The notes below the pieces were generated by a model. It did no database searches and was not told the DNA's origin. It was given only the letters and a program-made list of their open reading frames with translations. Below are positions 1 through 9,850 of a DNA stretch of 64,000 nt, piece after piece (position 1 is the first letter of the stretch; every line of letters begins with the position of its first letter). Position numbers and translations under genes: made by a program. Origin of the DNA: Gnetum montanum. Lineage: Eukaryota; Streptophyta; Gnetopsida; Gnetales; Gnetaceae. The stretch spans positions 296,724 to 360,723 of the forward strand of contig MNCI01011103.1 in NCBI GenBank assembly GCA_015680685.1. Direction: 5' to 3'.

Positions 1-3000
1 AATAGTAGGTCTAAAATTCCAAATAACTTACATCAATGAATATTCCATTTTGATTAAATTAGGTATTCCATGCATTTGTTATTGTATCAAAAAACTATTT
101 TTGTCTTTTTAACTACTTTGAGATCATTCCAATCAAGGTCTTCTAAGTTTGGAGCTCTCTTGATCTAAAGAAAGCTATGAACATGAGATGATCCCCTATG
201 CTACTACTCATATCTTTTCTAATAATCAACTACATTGAACTCCTAAAATAATATATTTTCTCAAAATTCCTTATGTTGAAGATGCATAAACTAAGCAATT
301 ATATGTGAATTCTTATTAATATTCTTCATTCTCTGATCCCTTATTGCAGAAGCATTTTCTAGTGGTTCTTGAGGCATTACATTATGTAGGTGTGGCCAAT
401 AACTATTAGCTATACTTAAAGTAAAAAAAAATAGTTTGTGTACCCAATTCATTTATCAAATCAAATAATTATGCTTTGAATTTTCTCTAGTAGGAAGGTG
501 TTTCATGTATTGTAGTTCGAAATCTCATCAAATTATCAATATAATTATTTATCAGTGCATTATGTAGTCCTTTCTGTAATTCTTGAATTGTTGACGATGC
601 TTCGAAAATATTTTTTTTGAAGAATAATAACCTTGATTTCAATGCATGATGTCTTGTTATCATGTTGTAAATCTTGTATCTAAATATGAAATTAATATAG
701 AATTAGTTCATACATTTTAAAAAACATTAATACTATCTAGTAATGTGAATGAATAATAGTTGTGATACCTAAATATTTTTGTGCCATCCAAATCTACCTT
801 CCTTGTATTGAATTAGATGTTTAGCATATTCAAGGAACATGACATCCTTGGATATTTTTGTAAGGAAGTTATATTTTTACATGGAAATAACATTGGAAAT
901 GATATTGGAAGCATTCCAACTATGTTGAACTCATTGATGGATGACTTTGAAAGTGATGTCCATTGTGGATTATCTAACTTTCAACATTTGGAATTTCTAA
1001 CAAAGCTCTTACCAAATCTAGTTCCTTTTCCAAAATAACTAGTCTTGATGCTACAGATGATGTGTGTCTAATAATATTTTTCTCCTTTAATTTAACCAAG
1101 GAATATTAAACTACAACTTCATATGGCCATCCCCCTCAAATAGTCTAATATAATAAATCCTTTCAAAGACATTAACATCTTCTATATCACTAACATTGTA
1201 GAAAGCATGATAGTCTATTTCAATATCCTAGTAGAAAGGATCATTTTATTTCTTTTACAATAACACAACATACACATTTTTTTTCTTTATGAAAAAGTTA
1301 TAGGTAGATCCAATTTAATTAGTTTTTCTTAGTACTAACATTAGAATCTTATGAATCTTCAGAAAAAGTCTAGTTGTAATTTCAGATACATTTTGCAAAA
1401 AGCTAATGATATTGCAGTTGACCTCATATAGCATGTGTAACTTGTAATATAGTGTTAATTCTTGCTATACACATTTCCTCAACTTCTAACAATCTAGACA
1501 AGACTGATAGTTGCGATTCTGGATAATATTATTATCGACAAAAAAGTGTTTAATGTCTTCATCATCTTGATTCAAGAGTCTCATTTCTTTTCTTCCTAAA
1601 TACCTTGAACATGTTGGACTAGACCTTTCTACAAGCATCATACAAATACTTAAAAAGCTTTCATTGCAAATATCACATGATCAAGGAACACCAAAATTAG
1701 TAAGTACACTCGAAAATCTTGTAATTACATGCATGAATTATGCATTTGATTGATGAAGATATGGATAAGATACATGATTATTCATATGTTAAAACTGTAC
1801 ATGTTGATACATTGTATTTGAATTATCATGTTTTTGATGTTTCATTCATAATTATGGTTAAGCCTATTCCTAATTAAGTCTTACAACTAAATCTAACATC
1901 TTTGCCACTTCTACTTTTCCTTTTGTTGCCTAAAATATTGTTGTCTATCATGACCTTGTGCACGTACTTATTCTATGTTTTTAACCTATATTGTATTATG
2001 AGGTAATTCCTCTTCTACCATCAAATCATCATTATACGTCTATGCCCATGTCCATGACCACAACCACCACCATGTTCCCATTGTTAAAGAACCTATTATT
2101 CTAATGGAGGTGCTTGGATATATTTATTATTACTAACAGATTTTCCTATTCATTTCGAAGTCCACATCATTATCCTTATCTACATCCTCATCCCCGTCTC
2201 TATTATAGAATATTTAACCATTGTTGAGAGGTTCTTCCATATTTTCCTCACATTCATAAACTAAATCTCTCATATTTGTTAGATATGCACTACTTATTTC
2301 ATCATAACATCCACGTCCACATCCTTGTCCTTGTCCTTATCCTCATCCTCATCTCTATTGTAGAATATTTAATCGTTGCTAAGGAGGTCCTTCCATAGTT
2401 TTTTCATGTTCATTACCTAAATCAATTATATTTTTTGAAGATATAAAACTTATTTCATTGTTACATTCATGTTCGTGCTATCATCCTAGACCCCTTTCTC
2501 TTTGTAAAAGATCATTCTACAAAGTAACTTAATATAGTTAGCATTTTAATCTCAAAAATGCAATAAATTTTATTTATGAATAAAAAAGCATATGGTCTCA
2601 ATACCTCACCTCCTTATGATTAGTATTGTTATATTTCCTCTCTATGACTTCTTTGATGTAAGTGATATTATTCAATAAAATGTCCAACTATATATCTAAA
2701 ATAATTTATATAAACTATGAATTAACCTAGTAACTTTAGGTCACAGGTTGGATTCTACTAGAGAACATTAAGTTATAAATTTTTTTAAAAAAATTTAATA
2801 AATTTTGAAGCTGATTGAATTAATTTAAATGGTTCAATAGACTTAAGTAAAAATTTTAATTTGAATACCATATTTAGAAAAATGAGTGATCTGATAGTCA
2901 AGAAGAATACCCTACTTATTTCATTTTTAAAGTAATTAGAGGTGTAAAGTTTGCAAGTGTGCTCATCAAAGAATACTATAAAAAATAGATTATTTGAAAG

Positions 3001-3053
3001 AAAGAAAAGGACATAGACCATCAAAGAACAAGGTGTAAACCATGTGTAACTAG
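1..3053. other. Left flank, no recognisable gene
   Basis: AT-rich sequence with stops in all frames. The longest open stretches (817-1038 plus, 2785-3024 minus) are low-complexity or resemble no family I know, and neither has a coding-like context. The minus strand around 1490-1710 has a moderately long open stretch containing Cys-rich SCDICNES, but I cannot assign it. The only internal structure I see is the acidic tandem duplication at 2146-2470. Probably very old transposon debris. Confidence 0.5.
2146..2470 (-). repeat. Two-copy ~150-160 bp tandem duplication with Asp/Glu/Lys codons
   Basis: The segments at about 2146-2295 and 2307-2470 align with each other. Both contain a run of CATC/CTTATCC-type triplets, then tctctatt(a/g)tagaatattta, then a run ending in acttatttcat. 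Read on the minus strand, both copies give an acidic stretch (DEDVDKD-like in one, DEDEDKDKDK in the other) beside a similar EISS...N...DL...E motif, with scattered stops. This suggests a decayed, duplicated acidic coding segment of unknown origin. It may equally be a plain repeat. Confidence 0.4.
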
Positions 3054-5996
3054 TATTGTGTGTTTTAAGCTTTTTGATTAGTTTCTAAATTTATAGTAGA
3101 TCTTTTGTTTCCACATGGATTTAAGCTCTTAACTTAGCTTTTATCAATGGAGTGTTTTCGACCATAGTTGCACATAAAGCTAGTTTATAAAGTCACTTTG
3201 TAGTTTGATGAAGCATCAAGTAGCTGCATCAACATGGTTTCCTCAACATAGCTTCCTCAACATTGCTGCATCGACACAACTACTTCAACATGTACCCATC
3301 GATGGGATTTTGTCAATGCATGAGTTGATGCGTTGACGCATATGCTTCAACACAATGTCTATTTTTTCCTATAAATACACATGCTCCTACCATGTATTGG
3401 CATTCTTTTATCAATAGAGTAGTTGAACTCTTGCAGTTTTATTCCATAGTCTTAGAGAACAGTAAGTGAGTGCCTACAATGTGGATCTAAGTTAGTTGTA
3501 CAGTGTCTTATTCAAGTGGAAATGTGAACAGATTCCATAAATGAAAATAAGATTGAGATTGATTCTTATTCATTGCAGCACTTTAACTTAGATTATATTT
3601 ACTTTCCATGCAATTTACTTTTCTTGTACTTAGTTAATATTTACATTCCATGCTAGTTAATGAATTGGTGAAATGAGTGTGACCAATTTTGAGTGTAAAC
3701 ACATATTCACTTGGTAATCCTAGTAGCATTATTGCTTGGTTCACCCAACAATGTAAAGCTTGGTAATCCCAGTAGTGGATACATGAGTTTGGGATGTGTA
3801 TAGTAAGCTAGGAATGGACACTCATTGTCTATAGGTTAGTTTAGCATTTATCTTCCTGTTGTTAATTAGATTACATAATTATTTTCCTTACTATTATTAG
3901 GAGTAGAATAAGGCCAAAAAACATCAACAATCATATGCCTTACTTGTGACTAAACCATACATAACAAAGCTACCACCAGTCCAAGTGGGAAGACAATGAA
4001 CTACAATCAATACTTAATTATCTAGATGCACAACTAATCCCATCCATAAAATCCGACTAGATCGTGTGTGAACACTTATGATTAGTATGGTTGGGCATAG
4101 GAGGTACCCATTGCTCATCACAATTCTACCTAGTTTGACCAAAATGGCTCTCCTAGCTCTACCCTTCCTTTTTACTTTATAAGGTTAGTTCACATTGTTT
4201 TAGCTTTACCAAGATAGCTTGTATTGTTTTAGCTCTACAAAGAAAGCTCAAATAGATTTTATTATGTTAGTTTTGTTTAGTGGGGCCAAACTCAAATAGA
4301 TTTTAGAGCACATACACTAAAGTATATTTAATCCAACTCAACACTTAGAGCCAATTCGTAGAACCTTTTCTAGCAACAAAAATAATTCTACCATGTAAGC
4401 CTTTTACAAGTAAGGTTTGGTGAAACCATGCTAAATGGTCTTGAGAGAACAAGTGCACAAAGTTTTTATTCTATCTTAGCTTGTAGAGTCATTTTGTAGA
4501 ACCATTTTTTGGCTCTATAAGAGGAATGAGAATCAGCTATGCCATGTCAACCAAGAAAGAAAGCGTGAAGTAGAACTAGCTTGTAGAGCTATAAAGGACA
4601 TGTTCAAATAGCTCCATTACATTAGCCTAAGAAAGAAAGGCATGAGATAGAGTTATCTCATAGAGCTATTGCTTGTTCTATAAGAGCTCGGTTGATTAGC
4701 TCTACCATGTTAGATCACAAAAAAATGGTACATAAAATAAGCTTGTAGAGCCATTTTTCTACTCTACAAGGGTTCATTTGATTATCTCTACCACGTTAGC
4801 TCAAAGAAAAGTGTAGAATAGAATTAGCTTATAGAGCCAACTTTGTGCTTTACAAAGGATGCATTCAAATAGCTCTACCACATTAGCTTTGCAAATAAAC
4901 TCTTTAGAATTGGCTCTAGAAAAAAAATCTCCTATAAAATAGCTCTACCACGTCAACGTTGCTTTTACACATATAGGCACAATTTAAAATCTCGTCTCCT
5001 TTTGGAAAAAAACTTCAAAAGCAATTCTTCATTCTTCCAAATACCTTGCCACATCAGCTCGTAGAGGAAAAATTTAAATGGTTTTTTGTTCGACAACGCT
5101 CATCTAAATAGGTCTACCACATGCATATAAATAGCATCTTTATCACATGCACAATGAAGCCTATTTTCAAAAGCAAAAAAGCTGTAAGGATAAAAAAGCT
5201 TTATATTTTCTCATTGTCATATTAGCCCAAGTGGAAGGATAGAACCTTAGCCCCAAAAAGTACCATGCCATGTCTACAAAATAAAAAGAGGCATTCAAAG
5301 CTTATACTAAAAAAGTTATTATACAAAAAAGCTAGAGTCATTCTTGCTATAAAAGCAAGCTGAACCCATTAATGAAAACACTACGAGCAGAGTTAGTGAT
5401 TTCTGCAAGAAGGAGCTATTAGTGCCAAGATGAAATGACATATTTCTTCTTCATTGCTAAAGCTTTTAATGCTCAATTGAAGCTCATACTAAATGTAGTA
5501 ATGGAAGCTTAGATGTGATAGGTATGGTTTCTTCTTCAACTACTCTTCAACGGACTAGTATGGTTATAGTTCACTTCATCTCATGCTTCTTATGCAAATT
5601 GACAATGACTAGAAAAACATCTCTGAAAATGGCTAAATAAATTGAAGCTGTCTAGCATAGCTGGCTAATTCTAGTTTCTTGGCCTTGGGGCTTGGACTAG
5701 AATTTCCTCTTCTTCTCTCTATTTCTTTTGTATAAGAGGTCTATGTTCTTTTTCTAGAAAGCTTGGAAAATGCTTGAGTCTCATGTTGAGACAAGGCAAA
5801 GTATTTCCTCTTCCACTATGCTGTGAAAACTATTTTCTGTGACTTTGAGTTGGAATTTGTTTTCAATCCAAGAACGTAAAAGAAGCTATATAAATATCTT
5901 TTCATTAATAGAATTACTCTACCCCTAGTGTCTGGGGAGAGTTTTATGATGGATGTAGGCCAACAAATTTAGCAGCTAAACCACCTTAAAATCTCG
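3054..5996 (+). mobile_element. Decayed LTR of the copia 'F' family, split by a gypsy solo LTR
   Basis: The start (TATTGTGTGTTTTAAGC) matches the start of the 3' LTR of element F at 59562 (TGTTGTGTGTTTTAAGC). The right part, about 4126-5996, follows the F LTR through landmarks such as 'gaattactctacccctag', 'tccactatgct' and 'ctaaaccacctt'. The middle is interrupted by the solo LTR at 3206-4120. The last ~150 bp of an F LTR are missing and no primer site or coding region follows, so this is a truncated or solo LTR. Divergence from the F LTRs is clearly greater than that between the two F LTRs. Confidence 0.65.
3206..4120 (+). mobile_element. Gypsy solo LTR, TGATG...CTCATCA family
   Basis: It begins TGATGAAGCATC and ends ...TTGCTCATCA, like the LTRs of elements B, C and E. 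It contains a TATA box (cctataaataca near 3371), the conserved 'gcttggtaatcccagtagtg' block, 'catatgcctta' and 'gatcgtgtgtgaacac', in the same order as the other family LTRs. No tRNA-Asp primer site follows the right end, so no internal region is attached. The flanking pentamers (tagtt / caatt) differ by two transitions and may be a decayed target duplication. It sits inside an older F-type LTR fragment. Confidence 0.75.
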
Positions 5997-6076
5997 ATGT
6001 CTGTTTAGTGTTTTGAAGAGGTTCTCTATTTATCCATATGTCTGTTTACTGTTTTGCATAGGTTCTCTATTTATCC
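5997..6076. repeat. 39-bp tandem duplication
   Basis: Two adjacent copies at 5997-6035 and 6038-6076, each starting atgtctgttta and ending ggttctctatttatcc, with a few mismatches. It lies at the junction between the F-type LTR fragment and the SAUR-locus repeat. Confidence 0.85.
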
Positions 6077-6918
6077 ATTTTGTTACGTTGGGGCTCTTTG
6101 CTAGTCCTCTATTACAAGAGCACCAGAGTACATAGTGCATTTGAAAGAAAGGTTTTAATGAGGCAGATAACTGTGGCTTTTACCCTCCTGAAAAAAACAA
6201 ATGAAAGAGGCAAGCCCGGTCCTGCATACTAACTCCTGTATGCTGTTGCATTTCCAAATTTTAGACCTTTGATTACGTTATGCTGCCCACACTACTAGGT
6301 TTCACTATAAAGTATAACACGTATTTCATTCACTCAATTGCTCTTTCTAGTTTTCAGATAATTTTACTCTTCAATTCCAATAGTAGTCACAATAAGTAAA
6401 GAAGATTCTGCTGCAGCTGCAGCTTTATTGCTGCTGCCAAACCCTTTAGAACGCTAAATGACAAACAAGCTTGAAATGGACATTTTCATTACATGATTTC
6501 CACCGACAGAATGGCTTCAAGTTTTGAAAAAAAATCATAAAATTTAGTGGACGTTATGCGCCATTATCATTCTTGGGCAGTAAATCTTGTTTTTCGTCTT
6601 CCGTGGTATCCGCAAGACAAGACCAACTCTACTTAAATAAACGCGGATTGACACGGAAGCAATAATTAATTATTTATGTAAGTAGAAAGAGGAATGGAAA
6701 CCGCTGCTGAAATTAGACGGACAGGGCAGTTATTTGATTAGAATCTAGAAAACAAATAGACATTCAGTCAAAGCATAATCAAGTGTAGGCAATAAGACAA
6801 TGAATTAAATCATATGTACATAAAGAATTGACAAAGTTTTCAACTGAACAGGTGAAAACTAGAATGGGGTCGCTTGAATGCAACATGTATGTATCCAGGC
6901 ACAAAGAAAATGCAAAAT

Positions 6919-7254
6919 CTAAGACGAACAATGACTGTTGTGAATGGCAGCCATGACTGTGTGGAAGACTTCCATGCTGCAGGCGAGGCGGAAGCCACCC
7001 TGTACGGCGGTAGCGGAACCCAATTGCTTAGCAAAGTATTGAAGCAGCGGCAGCATCAGCAGATGATGTAGTACATTAATTTCTACAACGCATCTTTGCA
7101 CTGTATCTTCTTGTGCATCCGTTCCATGGTACACTGGCACTCTTCCCCTCTGCGCTACTGACACATTCTTATTATACTTGCTATTGCTGGTAATGCCATT
7201 TCTGGTGCTACTCTTGATCAATATGTCTGTAACCTTTTTCAACAATCTGGCCAT
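6919..7254 (-). CDS. SAUR family auxin-responsive protein (intact, intronless)
   Basis: A 111-residue intronless reading frame, the usual size for a SAUR (small auxin-up RNA) protein. These short proteins, known mainly as promoters of acid growth through PP2C-D phosphatase inhibition, carry one central SAUR domain. Seen here: a basic N-terminus (residues 1-30, MARLLKKV...), VPVYHG at 39-44 (family form VxVYVG), RCVVEINVLHH at 54-64 (family RFxVPxxYLxHP), LLQYFAKQLG at 70-79, and QGGFRLACSMEVF at 85-97 (family xGGLxxPCxxxxF). The ATG at 7254 is chosen because a TATA box lies about 50 bp upstream and copy C keeps the same ATG. Oddities: Pro after His64 is replaced by Leu, and the usual FGY/FGF is LGS, whereas pseudogene copy C keeps HP and FGY. 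The frame is open but may be under weak constraint. The family is fairly sure; expression is unknown. Confidence 0.8.
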   Translation of the reverse strand: MARLLKKVTDILIKSSTRNGITSNSKYNKNVSVAQRGRVPVYHGTDAQEDTVQRCVVEINVLHHLLMLPLLQYFAKQLGSATAVQGGFRLACSMEVFHTVMAAIHNSHCSS

Positions 7255-7279
7255 GGGTGGTCCGAATTTCGTAATTCCC

Positions 7280-7285
7280 GAGACA
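7280..7285 (-). promoter_or_regulatory. Possible auxin response element TGTCTC
   Basis: GAGACA on the plus strand reads TGTCTC on the SAUR sense strand, the classical ARF-binding AuxRE. It lies between the TATA box and the start codon, so it would be in the 5' UTR. Copy C has GAGACC at the matching place, which breaks the element. A hexamer can occur by chance. Confidence 0.35.
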
Positions 7286-7304
7286 GCAGCTCTGGTTAGA
7301 CGTC

Positions 7305-7311
7305 TTTATAA
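7305..7311 (-). promoter_or_regulatory. TATA box of the SAUR gene
   Basis: The sense strand reads CTTATAAAG here, about 50 bp upstream of the ATG at 7254. Copy C has the more canonical TATAAATA at the matching position (36370-36377), which supports a real core promoter. Confidence 0.6.
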
Positions 7312-7426
7312 GACAAAATGGCATGATAGAACCCTCGTATGGATATGCAATGGGCAGCAGATTTTGCATTGTGAATTAGTGCGAGGATCCGATATTGTAA
7401 ATTTGGATTTTGCATTTTGCATCATC

Positions 7427-7432
7427 ACGCGT
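7427..7432 (-). promoter_or_regulatory. ACGCGT (CGCG box) upstream of SAUR, conserved in copy C
   Basis: ACGCGT fits the CGCG-box consensus bound by calmodulin-dependent CAMTA factors. It is kept in copy C at 36492-36497, next to a conserved 'gatccgatattgtaaatttgg' block that is also found in copy B near 11800. The site is seen directly; its function is inferred. Confidence 0.35.
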
Positions 7433-7929
7433 AAGCACTCAACTCTGTATTCAAGGGCAAAGGAAATATCTATACGGGGTAGGACAGACCACTGCACTGT
7501 AATCATTATGTTTATTATTTAAGCTGGCGGCTTCTTTGGATAACGCTGCAGCGGTGACATTGTCATTATGTTTGACTTATCTCCGTGAGAGTTACTTGGT
7601 TTTGGTGAGCGTTACTTAGATTTGCCCGGTACATTTTCCTATACCTTATAGTTAAAATGTACAGAATCAAAACAGATAAGCATAATTTGCACCTGGGCAG
7701 TGGGATGGTGAGAGAATGGTTACAATTTTCTTAGTAGTTCCTACCAAGGGTTAGAATCTATGTATATCTCATTGCCCTCATCAACTATGATTTCGTCTTT
7801 TTAAGTTTCACGCTTGCTTGTCAACAGCCTTTTAGTATGTAAGGAAAGGATACATAACATATGTTAAATAATATTTGGGTCTAATGAACAGTTACATTAA
7901 AGAAAAAATAGGAGGAGGTTTCAAGAAGA

Positions 7930-8640
7930 TTTAGGCCTTTGGGATTAGAAGGTCATAAAAGAAATTTTTCATACTATCATTTATCCTACTATATTGTATG
8001 GATGCTTTATTGGAGACCTAGACTTAGTGTTAAACTTTGGAAATATATTGAAAGAGTGCAAAAAACCTTTCTTCTCTTTGAGTTAAAAGGTGAAGATACA
8101 AACACCTTACTTGATGTTATTATGTGAATGTGATTTATTACTTTTAGAAGTAGAAGCCTTGTTCTAATTTATTATATATACTCATAGTTTGCATATCTTA
8201 AGGTAAGACAAATCCTTTTAAAGTAGTTTTTAAGGATTCATGAAACTATGGTTCATATTTACATGGGATGCAATGGTTGAGAAAATAGCATATTTTTTCG
8301 GAGTACATGCAACGAAATCCTAAGCATAATCACCAACTAGTAAAGTAGAAGATTTTAACATAGATGTTGAGTAATGTAAAAAGTTAGAGGTAATTTTATT
8401 TACATCATATTAGATTTAATAAACTAGACATAGAAGCTCACTATTTGTTAGCTAAGCTACTATTTCCATCAAGTATTGGAATGCTATCAACAAGCTTCGC
8501 TTAAGTTCTCATCATCTTAAAATTGAAAGTGGAAGATGGATTCAACTTCTCCTAGAAGAGTGCATTTGTAGGTTGTACAAATCAAGAGCCCTTGAAGATG
8601 AGTTACATGTTTTTCTCTCTTATAATAGGGATATGCACCA
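7930..8640 (+). pseudogene. LINE (L1-type) ORF2 C-terminal remnant
   Basis: Translated pieces in shifting frames match the tail of plant non-LTR ORF2: 'FHTIIYPTILYGC' (family LvxPvxLYGCE) near 7960-8005, then after a frameshift 'WRPRLSVKLWKYIERVQKTF' (family W..iErIQ..F) near 8009-8068. Further on come 'LLPLEVEAL' (~8140) and, at about 8480-8640, 'LRLSSHHLKIESGRW' with 'ICRLYKSRALEDELHVF', which resembles the terminal zinc-ribbon region (RxxxHxLxIExGR ... CxxC ... DExHxLxxCP). Multiple stops and frameshifts make it dead. Copy C of the locus lacks it, so it inserted after the duplication or was lost there. Confidence 0.65.
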
Positions 8641-9619
8641 AGAATAATAAGTAAGACCTTACAGATTCAAGTCTCATCTTTTTCAAATTTGCATAGTTGT
8701 AATGCTCCACTGATGATGTATTCATGCCAACCATACATGCTACTACACAGCAATTACAAGCTACTAAAGAAAGCTTCACTAGTCTCTTCTCGTTAGTGGT
8801 AGATCCTATGGGTCGTGAAGGCATAAAGGGTACTCTACACATTATAATTTGAGGACTATATTGACATGGTATTTCTATGTACTAATTAAGTGGGATTTGA
8901 CCTTTCCTTTTGTATCCTACTTGGTAGGATCATGCTTAGGATGGTTTTGTAGTTCAACTTTATGTTGAGATTTATCCTTAGGTACTAATATGGGATGTTT
9001 TATCAAACATTATGCATGGACTCATATAGGCATGATACCAACGACAAACATGTAATAATAAATTCAGATGATTTAGCAGTCCCCATGGTGTCCACATGAG
9101 TGTATGGCCAAAGAGTGACTAACTTGCTTGTTATGGCTTGTTTATCGTGATGTGTTTCTACATCAATTAGATTTTTGACTAACTCTTAAGAAACTCTCTA
9201 ATATATGTTTTATGTTTTTAAGACTTGATTATCAATGAGAGGTGCTTCATTTGAGATTCATCCCAATGTGTAAATCTATTTTGTGGGACTAAAGTGATTC
9301 TAGAAAGCATTTAAGGGCCACATTGTTACATAAAATGTTGTGTGCATTACATTGAGAAAGAAAATCTCTAAATAGTATGTAGAGTATCAAAGAAAGTAAT
9401 TATTAATCCTAGAATAAATAATCAATATCATAAATCAAACTATCTTGTACTATGATTTGTATCAATTTGTAGGGGCCATTTCTAATACACTATCTCATTT
9501 TCAAGTAGAGAATTCCTTATATACATTGAAATTTATAAAAAATACTCAAATAAGATATTTAAAACAAGGATGCTGGTAGAACAAATTAATCATTCAATGC
9601 AAACTATATTTTAACCTTC

Positions 9620-9850
9620 AACAAATTAATCATGTTATATCATCATCATTATTGCCCTAGCCTTGTCCCAACAAAATGAGATTGGCTACATGAGTTCTTT
9701 TTCTCTATAATGGGCTAGATTTTTACTTATTTACAATTTCTTTAAATTATCTTTAACTATTTATTCCCATGTCTTCTTTACTCTTTGTTTTGGTGGCTTT
9801 CCTAGAAGAGTTATGTAGCAACCTTTTTTTATAGGTTAATTGTTGTACAT
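9620..9850 (+). mobile_element. Possible RTE/SINE-type 3' tail remnant
   Basis: It contains 'cttgtcccaacaaaatgag' followed by 'attggctacatgagttctttttctctataatgggct', which resembles the CCCAACT..GGGGTCGGCTACATGGATC tail found at the ends of plant RTE-type LINEs and their SINE partners. Copy C lacks the segment: flanking sequence near 9540 and 9860 aligns with 37560-37640 without it. This call rests on motif memory only. Confidence 0.35.

Noticed and set aside
817-1038. 73-codon plus-strand frame
   Set aside because: No recognisable family, no upstream promoter context and no homologue elsewhere in the window; kept only as part of the left flank.
2020-2080. Gly/His-rich reading of 'gtggtggttgtggtcatgg' on the minus strand
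   Set aside because: Short simple repeat; not long enough to support a Gly-rich protein.
2785-3024. 79-codon minus-strand frame
   Set aside because: Phe/Leu/Ile/Lys-rich translation of AT-rich DNA; no motif.
6840-7071. Short frames of 64-65 codons on both strands
   Set aside because: Shadows of the SAUR coding region and its 3' flank in other frames.
7178-7522. 114-codon open frame on the plus strand
   Set aside because: Antisense shadow of the SAUR gene and its promoter; no family resemblance, and the minus strand has a clear SAUR domain, TATA box and conserved ATG.
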